64,000 nt of DNA from Acidimicrobiaceae bacterium (GTDB lineage: Bacteria; Actinomycetota; Acidimicrobiia; Acidimicrobiales; Aldehydirespiratoraceae), in NCBI GenBank assembly GCA_028819005.1, contig JAPPMP010000042.1:1-64000 (forward strand). Direction: 5' to 3'. This document shows, piece after piece, positions 58,069 through 64,000 of the stretch. Within the stretch, counting starts at the first letter, position 1, and every line of letters begins with the position of its first letter. The notes below the pieces were generated by a model. The model saw only the letters and a program-made list of their open reading frames with translations, ran no database searches and was not told the DNA's origin. The position numbers and the translations under genes were made by a program.

Positions 58069-58255
58069 CGGTTTCTGCCGCCGCTGCCACGGTTGAGCCC
58101 TGTGCTCTTCGCGCTGGTAGCCTCGTGGCTTTCATGACGGTACGAGCTTGGCCAATCCTGTCCTAACCTTCCGAAGCCTCTCGGCCTTCCGTTCAGTTCT
58201 TTTTCAAGCGCTGGTTCGCGCCACTCTCCGGCACTCCGAGTTGCTGCGACCAGAG
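58015..58255. repeat. 241-bp near-identical block, copy 2
   Basis: This is the second copy of the block at 55476-55716. It lies between the FN3-like ORF and the 3' end of the EngB gene. Its high identity compared with the flanking module suggests recent gene conversion or a separate mobile unit. Confidence 0.9.
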
Positions 58256-58300
58256 ACAGCCACAGCAGTCGTGTGGTGTTCCTGCAAGCGCGGAAGCCAA

Positions 58301-58900
58301 CTAGCCGCGAATCCCGAGAAGGTCGCTGATGCGGGTGCGCAGCTCGGCGATGCCGGTGCCCTTGTTGGCGCTGACCCAGGTGATTTCGGACTTGTCGACC
58401 CCGAGTTTTTGAGCCAGGTCGATTCGGCGCCTTTTGGATTTGGCGGGCCGGACCTTGTCCGCTTTGGTCGCGACGAAACAGATTTGACGGTTGAGATGCT
58501 CAAGCCACTGGCAGGTTTGCAAGTCGAGAGCGGTGGGCCCGACCTCGGAATCAATGAGCAGCAGGACCGAGACGAGGTTCTCCCGTTCTTCGATGTAGGT
58601 GTTGAGCATCTCAGCCCATCTCTGCTGTTCGGTCTTGGACACCTTCGCGAAGCCGTAGCCGGGCAGGTCCATCAGCCAACGCCCCGAATCTGAGGCCCCG
58701 ACTTCAAAGGCGTTCAACAGCCGGGTCGCGCCCGGCGACTTCGATGTCCTGGCGAGGGATTTTCGTTGTGCCAGTGCGTTGATCAGTGACGACTTTCCGA
58801 CATTGCTGCGACCCACCAAAGCGATTTCTGCATGCACATGCGGAAGATCGGCCGCCCGCGTGTACGAGCGCAGGAAACGCATGGGGAGTGGGCCTGCCAT
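58301..58900 (-). CDS. engB: Ribosome biogenesis GTPase EngB (YihA/YsxC)
   Basis: This 199-residue GTPase has G1 'GRSNVGKSS', G3 'DLPGYGFAKV', G4 'TKADK' and G5 'SANKGTGI', in order and spacing normal for EngB, which assists large-subunit assembly. It is the one clear housekeeping gene near the repeat module and lies upstream of that module on the same strand. Confidence 0.95.
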   Translation of the reverse strand: MAGPLPMRFLRSYTRAADLPHVHAEIALVGRSNVGKSSLINALAQRKSLARTSKSPGATRLLNAFEVGASDSGRWLMDLPGYGFAKVSKTEQQRWAEMLNTYIEERENLVSVLLLIDSEVGPTALDLQTCQWLEHLNRQICFVATKADKVRPAKSKRRRIDLAQKLGVDKSEITWVSANKGTGIAELRTRISDLLGIRG

Positions 58901-59096
58901 CCCGCAAGGTTACGTGCGTGACAGTCGAGCCGAGCGCAGACACCGATGAGTGAAGCAGTCACTGAGGGTTTTCGCATGCCAAGAGTTGCGCCGATCATCG
59001 GGCTCAGTCCAGCGGGCACCCCTTGTTCGCTCATACGCAAATCGCTGCGTAGGCTATGGTATGGCACCGCGTAGCGCCGTAGACGGGGAGTAGGCG

Positions 59097-60242
59097 ATGG
59101 CAGAAGTGGTTCTTGAGAAGGTCACCAAGGTCTACGAAAACGGATTTCAAGCCGTTACGGACCTTGATCTCAATATCGAGGACGGGGAGTTCCTGGTGCT
59201 GGTCGGTCCGTCCGGTTGTGGCAAGTCCACTGCTCTGCGCATGATCGCGGGTCTTGAGGAGATCTCCGGTGGTGAGATGCGGATCGGTGACCGTGTCGTG
59301 AACGATGTGGAGTCCAAAGATCGCGATATCGCGATGGTGTTCCAGAATTACGCGTTGTATCCCCATATGACGGTCTACGACAACATTGGTTTTGCTCTCA
59401 AACTCGCCAAGACGCCGAAGGCCGAGCTGGATCAACGCGTGCGTGAAGCCGCCAAGATCCTTGAGTTGGACGATTATCTCGATCGCAAGCCGGGCCAGCT
59501 TTCAGGTGGTCAGCGTCAACGGGTGGCAATGGGTCGAGCCATCGTGCGCCAGCCCGCCGCTTTCCTGATGGACGAGCCGCTGTCGAACCTCGACGCCAAG
59601 CTCCGTGTCCAGATGCGAGCTGAGATCGCCAAACTGCAGAGAGAACTGGGAGTCACCACGTTTTATGTGACCCACGATCAGGTCGAGGCGATGACCATGG
59701 GAGATCGGGTAGCGGTCATCAAAGACGGCTTCCTTCAACAGGTGGACACCCCGCAGAATCTGTACGATCACCCCGAGAACATCTTTGTCGCCGCCTTCAT
59801 CGGTTCGCCCTCGATGAACCTCTACGAGGCCACCGTGACCGGCTCGACAATGCAGCTGGGCAGCCACAGCATTGAGCTGGGACATGTTCCGGCAGGGGTC
59901 GCCGCCCGCGAAGGCCAAACGGTGGTGGTGGGTATTCGTCCTGAAGACATGGATGACGCGAACCTTGTGGATGGCGACACCCACGGCCACGTCATCACGG
60001 CCACCGCATCACTGGTCGAGTCGCTCGGTGCGGAAATCATGGTCCACTTCGAAATTGACGCGCGAGCGGTGGACGCCGGCGATCCAGATGTGCTCGAGGA
60101 GTTGTCCGACGAAGAGGTTGCAGATGCGGTGGCCCGTTTCAACCCGCGCAGCGGCGCTCGGGCCGGTGAGACGATCTCGGCAGTGATCGACATCGAACGT
60201 CTGCATTTCTTCGACCTCGAAACCGGTCTGGCACTGCGTTGA
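59097..60242 (+). CDS. aglK: Sugar ABC transporter ATPase (MsmK/UgpC/AglK-like)
   Basis: This 381-residue ATPase has Walker A 'GPSGCGKST', signature '[14 protein letters not shown]', Walker B '[12 protein letters not shown]' and '[14 protein letters not shown]', followed by an OB-fold regulatory domain ('[14 protein letters not shown]'). GGGGAGTAGGCG precedes the ATG. It is convergent with the agl-type permease genes and is the likely energy module of that importer. A duplicated stop region follows. Confidence 0.9.
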   Translation: MAEVVLEKVTKVYENGFQAVTDLDLNIEDGEFLVLVGPSGCGKSTALRMIAGLEEISGGEMRIGDRVVNDVESKDRDIAMVFQNYALYPHMTVYDNIGFALKLAKTPKAELDQRVREAAKILELDDYLDRKPGQLSGGQRQRVAMGRAIVRQPAAFLMDEPLSNLDAKLRVQMRAEIAKLQRELGVTTFYVTHDQVEAMTMGDRVAVIKDGFLQQVDTPQNLYDHPENIFVAAFIGSPSMNLYEATVTGSTMQLGSHSIELGHVPAGVAAREGQTVVVGIRPEDMDDANLVDGDTHGHVITATASLVESLGAEIMVHFEIDARAVDAGDPDVLEELSDEEVADAVARFNPRSGARAGETISAVIDIERLHFFDLETGLALR

Positions 60243-60265
60243 AAGCAGGTCTGGCACTGCGCTGA
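60225..60265 (+). repeat. Duplicated 3' end of the ATPase gene
   Basis: GGTCTGGCACTGCGTTGA, the last codons and stop of the ATPase (60225-60242), recurs with a single T/C change at 60248-60265. The spacing is 23 bp, the same as at the junction near 20719. Confidence 0.85.
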
Positions 60266-60286
60266 CTGCAGGGCCGGAACGAGGCG

Positions 60287-61216
60287 CTAACCCTTGACAG
60301 AACCTGCCAGGATCCCTCGCACGAAGAAGCGTTGCAGGGCGAAGAACACGACTAGCGGGAAGAATGCCTGTACGAACGCGGCCGCGGGCAGCAAGTGCTC
60401 ATTTCGGCCGAAGTCGCCGGCGAGGTTGGCAATTCGGATTGTTGTCGCGATCGCGTCCGGGTTGGTTCCAGCCATCGTGTTGGCGATCAGGAAGTCATTC
60501 CAGGTCCATAGAAACTGGAAAATGGCGAAGGCTGCGAGGACCGGGATCGACAGCGGCAGCACCAGCCGCCAGAAGATCGTGAAGTGGTCGGCGCCGTCGA
60601 TGCGTGCGGCTTCGAACAGATCACTGGGCAGTTCAGAGATGTAGTTGTGAAGCAGGAAGATGGCGAATGGAAGCGCGAAACCGGTGTGGGTGAGCCAGAC
60701 CGCGGTCGTGGTGTTCACCAGATCGAAATCGGGAATCAGGGTGACGGTCTTCTCAAGGAAGGGAATGGTCCAGTGAGAGCCGAAGTTGTAGAGCCTCAAC
60801 AGCGGGATCAACGCGACTTGGAGCGGTATCGCCAGCAGCGAAACGGTGGCGATGAACAGCCATTTGCGGCCCTTGAAATCGATCCATGCGAAGGCATAGG
60901 CAGCGAAGGCGGCGAAGGCGATCGGAATGACCGTTGCGGGGATGGCAATGGCGAAGGAGTTGAGCAACGACTCCTTGAGACCGGCGGTGGCGCTGGCCGA
61001 GAAGACCACATCGTAGTTCTCCAGCGTCAGGCCGTCGTCGCGCCAGACATTCCACCAGCCGGCATTGCGCTGGTTGTCGCGGGTTCGAAACGAGTTCACC
61101 GCGAGGCCCAATGTCGGCAAGCTCCACAGCAGCACGATCAGCCAGAGCACACCGGTCGGGATACGGCGCAGGAATCCATAGATTGCGGTGTCTACTCCAG
61201 GGCGGTTGCTGCCCAT
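60287..61216 (-). CDS. aglG: Sugar ABC permease, AglG/MalG-like
   Basis: This 309-residue permease has about six membrane segments and the EAA loop 'EAARIDGADHFTIFWRLVLPLSIP' that contacts the ATPase. It starts one base after the stop of the partner permease, so the two are coupled. The length is normal for the second permease of alpha-glucoside or maltose-type importers. Confidence 0.9.
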   Translation of the reverse strand: MGSNRPGVDTAIYGFLRRIPTGVLWLIVLLWSLPTLGLAVNSFRTRDNQRNAGWWNVWRDDGLTLENYDVVFSASATAGLKESLLNSFAIAIPATVIPIAFAAFAAYAFAWIDFKGRKWLFIATVSLLAIPLQVALIPLLRLYNFGSHWTIPFLEKTVTLIPDFDLVNTTTAVWLTHTGFALPFAIFLLHNYISELPSDLFEAARIDGADHFTIFWRLVLPLSIPVLAAFAIFQFLWTWNDFLIANTMAGTNPDAIATTIRIANLAGDFGRNEHLLPAAAFVQAFFPLVVFFALQRFFVRGILAGSVKG

Positions 61217-61217
61217 C

Positions 61218-63167
61218 TCAGGCCTCCCGCTGCATGCGACGAATGTTCAAGACCATCACTGGCAGAACCGAGACGAACAGAATCACCGCGAGAGCGGCTC
61301 CAACGCCGGTGTTCGAGAACAAGAAGGCTTCCTCGAACATGTCGTTGGCGAGAACTTGGGATCCGAAGTTTCCGTTGGTGACCACCTTCACGATGTCGTA
61401 CACCTTCATGACCAACACGATGAGCGTGGTGACGACCACCCCTATGGTCGTGCGGATCTGAGGCAACGTCACCCGCCAGAACACCTGAGACTCGGTGGCG
61501 CCGTCGACCTTCGCCGCCTCGATGAGTTCGGTGGGCACGGCCTTGATTGCAGCCGACATGATCACCATCGCGAACCCGGTCTGAATCCAGATCAGGATCA
61601 CCATCAGCCAGACGTTGTTGAAGGGTTGATCCTGAACGAAGAAGATCGTGTCGGACACGGTTTCGCCGGCGGAGTTGGTCCTGAATCCGCCGATCCCGTC
61701 GAAGGTGAAGCGGTAGGCGATCCACAGCAGAACTATTGTTGCCAAAGCTCGGAGCGGGACCTTGTCGTAGGCTCTCGATGTCAGGGATCGGCTGATCGAC
61801 GCCACCCCCAACGCAACCAATACCCAGACGAGGACGGTGCCGAGCACCGTGGGTATTCCGCTTCCGGTGCTCCAACGCCCGAGTTCAACCCAGACCGCAT
61901 TCATCAAACCCGTTTGAGACTTGCTGGTGTCTCGAGCCACGTACACCAAGCGCCAGATGATCGAAGCACCGACCAGTGAAATGGCCATGGGCATGAAGAT
62001 GATCGACTTGGCCACCGATTCGAGCTTCGCGCGGTCGGCGAGCACTGCGATTGCCAATCCCAGTCCGGTGGAGAACACGGTCACCGTGAAGACCCACCAG
62101 AGGTTGTTCATGATCGTGCCGCGCAACACCGACAGCACTCCGAAGACGATCATGACCATGGCGATCATCAGGGGAGCGAAAGCCGGCCCCCCGGCCGAGA
62201 AGCCATCGCCGGTGCGTTTGCGCAACACCAGACCGATTGCAAGCCCGCCGAGTCCGATCAGCACGCCCAGGATGAACAACAAGCTGGTGAAGATGTTGGT
62301 CCAGTCACCGACATCGAAAGAGTTGACGTCGGTGAACACCGAGCCGTAGTTCTCGAACCAGACGAAGTCCACCGAGTCTTCGTCCTTGAGCGAGAGCCAG
62401 ATCGTGGTCAGCGTCGGCGCGATCAGCGAGACCGTGACGAAGAACAGGGCGGGAACCAGGAAGATGGCGCCCCTGGACTTCGCGTCGATGCGGGCCCGGC
62501 CGGCCACATCGGCGTTCTTGCTGAGCCCGATGCGAGCCCCGAACGCCAGGCCTGGAACCGCTGCCGCGATCGCAGATTCAACGGCCGATCCGTCGCCCAG
62601 CTCGGGCACTCCGAAACCACCGATCAGCCAGCCGAGCGCGGCGCCGATGAGGGCTGCGGGCACCGGGTTGCGGCTACGAAGCAGCGCGACGCCCGCGCTG
62701 AGTGCGGCGATGACGATTGTCGAAAGCAGCAGCGGCAGGATTTCCAGTTCCGGGCGGGCGTCTTCGGCAAGTCGGATCCCGATGAAACCGCCGAGCAGCA
62801 GGCCCGAGCCCGAGGTGATCCAGAGGCGTTGGGCCTGGTCGTCGTTGTTCGCGAGAATGACCGCCAGGGCCGAGAATATCAGGGCGCCGAGCAGGGGAGT
62901 CCACAGCAGCTCTCCGAGCCGCGTGATCGAGTCGGCGTCGGGGCCGTGCGGTTTGAGAAGCCGGTTCCCCTGAAGCAGCAGCAGCAGCAAGAAGCCGACT
63001 GCGTAGCCTGCGAGCGCGTTGAACCGAGTCCAACTTGTACGGACCTGGTTGAAGAGCAGGTTGACGCCTATCCACAGAATCGCGCTGGCGCCCACGGCGA
63101 CCACGATCAGGACCAAGGTGCTGATGATCTTGCTGAGGTCGTCCCCGCTGAGGATCGCTCCCTGCAC
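61218..63167 (-). CDS. aglF: Sugar ABC permease, AglF/MalF-like, with long N-terminal extension
   Basis: This 649-residue protein is about twice the usual 300-330. The C-terminal part is a typical permease with the EAA loop 'EAAKVDGATESQVFWRVTLPQIRT' (about 565-590). The first ~220 residues are an added region with about six hydrophobic segments ('IISTLVLIVVAVGASAILWIG', 'NALAGYAVGFLLLLLL', 'LGALIFSALAVILA'). Extra segments also appear between the extension and the permease core ('LLFILGVLIGLGGLAIGLVL'). The extension function is unknown. Confidence 0.88.
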   Translation of the reverse strand: MQGAILSGDDLSKIISTLVLIVVAVGASAILWIGVNLLFNQVRTSWTRFNALAGYAVGFLLLLLLQGNRLLKPHGPDADSITRLGELLWTPLLGALIFSALAVILANNDDQAQRLWITSGSGLLLGGFIGIRLAEDARPELEILPLLLSTIVIAALSAGVALLRSRNPVPAALIGAALGWLIGGFGVPELGDGSAVESAIAAAVPGLAFGARIGLSKNADVAGRARIDAKSRGAIFLVPALFFVTVSLIAPTLTTIWLSLKDEDSVDFVWFENYGSVFTDVNSFDVGDWTNIFTSLLFILGVLIGLGGLAIGLVLRKRTGDGFSAGGPAFAPLMIAMVMIVFGVLSVLRGTIMNNLWWVFTVTVFSTGLGLAIAVLADRAKLESVAKSIIFMPMAISLVGASIIWRLVYVARDTSKSQTGLMNAVWVELGRWSTGSGIPTVLGTVLVWVLVALGVASISRSLTSRAYDKVPLRALATIVLLWIAYRFTFDGIGGFRTNSAGETVSDTIFFVQDQPFNNVWLMVILIWIQTGFAMVIMSAAIKAVPTELIEAAKVDGATESQVFWRVTLPQIRTTIGVVVTTLIVLVMKVYDIVKVVTNGNFGSQVLANDMFEEAFLFSNTGVGAALAVILFVSVLPVMVLNIRRMQREA

Positions 63168-63239
63168 CGCCCCTCCCTTTGATGCACGCGCGGCATCGGC
63201 TGAAACCTAGCTGATCTTGAAGCTGCTCGCAGAACCAGA

Positions 63240-63267
63240 GTGGGGGTGGCCCGGAAGCCACCCCCAC
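63240..63267 (-). terminator. Strong intercistronic hairpin in the agl operon
   Basis: GTGGGGGTGGC (63240-63250) pairs perfectly with GCCACCCCCAC (63257-63267) around a 6-base loop. It lies 50 bases past the binding-protein stop and 73 before the permease start, on their strand. No T-run follows, so it is more likely a partial terminator or RNA-stabilising hairpin that raises binding protein over permease. Confidence 0.75.
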
Positions 63268-63316
63268 TTCATTGGATTTCAATTGTGAGAGTCTCAGTTG
63301 CGAGACCCGTCGACCA

Positions 63317-64000
63317 TTAGGGCCAACTGGCCTCGATGCGGTCAGCTGCTTCTTGGGCGGTGATGTCACCGTTCACTGCTGAAGTGCCTTCGGTCCAGAA
63401 GGTTCCTGCACCCACATCTGGGGGCATCAGGTCAGAAGCGTCGAAGCGGACGATGGCCGCGGTTTCGAGCACGTTGAGGAACGACTGCTCGAGCGGCTGA
63501 TAGACGCTCGGATCCTGGCCCTGAGCGGCTGACAGGAACCCGGAGAGGGTCGCACCGCCGCCCTTGCGGGTCGCCTGAGCAATCTGGCGGGCCTCCGCAT
63601 AGTCAGGGGTTGACAGGTAGGCGAGAAGCGCCATGGTTGCATCGTTGTCGTTGAATGCGGCAGCAAGGGTGCCGGCACCGAGCACAGGACGGTCACCGTT
63701 GATGTCGGGGAAGTAGAAGACGTTCACTTCGCCTTCACCGTCACCGAAGGCTGTGCCCTCAGGCATGAATGCGCTGAAGAAGCTGGCCTGGCGGTGCATG
63801 AAGCAGTCACCGTCCACGAGCGGCTGGCCATTGTCCTGGAAAGCCGTTGCAGCGATCGAACCAGAGGAGGCGAAGACGTTGTCCTCGGTCCACAGATCGA
63901 GCACCGCCTGCATCGTCGAAACGATGCGCTCATCGTTGAACGGGATTTCATGGGCTACCCATTGGTCGTACACGTCGGGACCGTGCTGACGCAGCAACAT
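63317..64000 (-). CDS. aglE: Sugar ABC substrate-binding protein, AglE-like (partial)
   Basis: The 227 residues seen are the C-terminal part of an extracellular solute-binding protein; the gene runs off the window end. Text such as 'GSIAATAFQDNGQPLVDGDCFMHRQASFFSAFMPEG' and 'SDLMPPDVGAGTFWTEG' fits the alpha-glucoside-binding AglE group. It is upstream of aglF and aglG on the same strand. Confidence 0.85.
   Translation of the reverse strand: MLLRQHGPDVYDQWVAHEIPFNDERIVSTMQAVLDLWTEDNVFASSGSIAATAFQDNGQPLVDGDCFMHRQASFFSAFMPEGTAFGDGEGEVNVFYFPDINGDRPVLGAGTLAAAFNDNDATMALLAYLSTPDYAEARQIAQATRKGGGATLSGFLSAAQGQDPSVYQPLEQSFLNVLETAAIVRFDASDLMPPDVGAGTFWTEGTSAVNGDITAQEAADRIEASWP

Noticed and set aside
58148-58693. 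181-residue plus-strand ORF
   Set aside because: It is mostly antisense to EngB, which has all GTPase motifs on the minus strand.

Overview
The window is high-GC bacterial DNA that reads like a chromosomal segment of an actinobacterium, most likely a marine or symbiotic Acidimicrobiia-like lineage. This placement is an inference from gene content: four cytochrome P450s, FadD/acyl-CoA dehydrogenase/CaiB enzymes, FCD-type GntR, Asp-rich substrate-binding lipoproteins, a class I fructose-bisphosphate aldolase, and many GTG starts with 4-base ATGA/GTGA overlaps. No rRNA or tRNA gene, CRISPR array or prophage was seen. The first 75 bases are homopolymer runs, probably a contig edge.

Region 1 (1-1030) holds only GC-rich short repeats. 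Region 2 (1031-17235, all minus strand) looks like one long operon. It starts with a complete branched-chain-type ABC importer (lipoprotein, LivF-, LivH- and fused LivM-LivG-like proteins), followed by an FCD GntR regulator, an acyl-CoA dehydrogenase, a zinc alcohol dehydrogenase, a glutamine-synthetase-like gamma-glutamyl-amine ligase, a P450, a ferredoxin, an aldehyde dehydrogenase, a second P450, a TTC38-like TPR protein and an acyl-CoA-dehydrogenase-fold protein with the residue pattern of 3-sulfinopropanoyl-CoA desulfinase. Together they suggest uptake, gamma-glutamylation and oxidation of an amine. A perfect TTGTATACAA palindrome sits in the promoter region of the operon.

Region 3 (17374-24248, mostly plus strand) carries an acetoacetate-decarboxylase-like protein, a third P450, a LigB-type dioxygenase, a class I amidotransferase, VapBC, a PuuD-type gamma-glutamyl hydrolase and a CaiB CoA-transferase. 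The hydrolase could release the gamma-glutamyl group added in region 2. Region 4 (24278-31310) has a Fic protein, a PIN/AbrB pair, fructose-bisphosphate aldolase, an SDR remnant, an acyl-CoA ligase and an orphan substrate-binding lipoprotein, then 0.55 kb of repeats. Region 5 (31314-37605) is a glycerol operon (GlpD, AGPS-like flavoprotein, lipoprotein, glycerol kinase) next to an alkylated-DNA repair gene. Region 6 (37622-47102) carries malate synthase G, the four-subunit sarcosine oxidase operon with a divergent LysR, an MFS remnant and a TauD-family dioxygenase.

Region 7 (47099-50939) is a tightly overlapped three-gene operon: SF1 helicase, DarT-like ADP-ribosyltransferase, and ADP-ribosylglycohydrolase with a C-terminal extension. 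It looks like a toxin-antitoxin or phage-defence unit and is the best candidate for an undescribed system. Region 8 (51041-54227) has dienelactone hydrolase, SDR, a fourth P450 and a small charged protein. Region 9 (54326-58255) is a three-copy module of a 107-residue membrane protein plus fibronectin-III-like ORFs, interrupted by a decayed ISL3-like element. Region 10 (58301-64000) has EngB and an alpha-glucoside-type ABC importer.

Two window-wide patterns stand out. Short tandem duplications of gene ends occur at six junctions, several creating mini-ORFs that bridge neighbouring genes. GC-rich dispersed repeats lie between genes, and one array has entered a P450 gene in frame.
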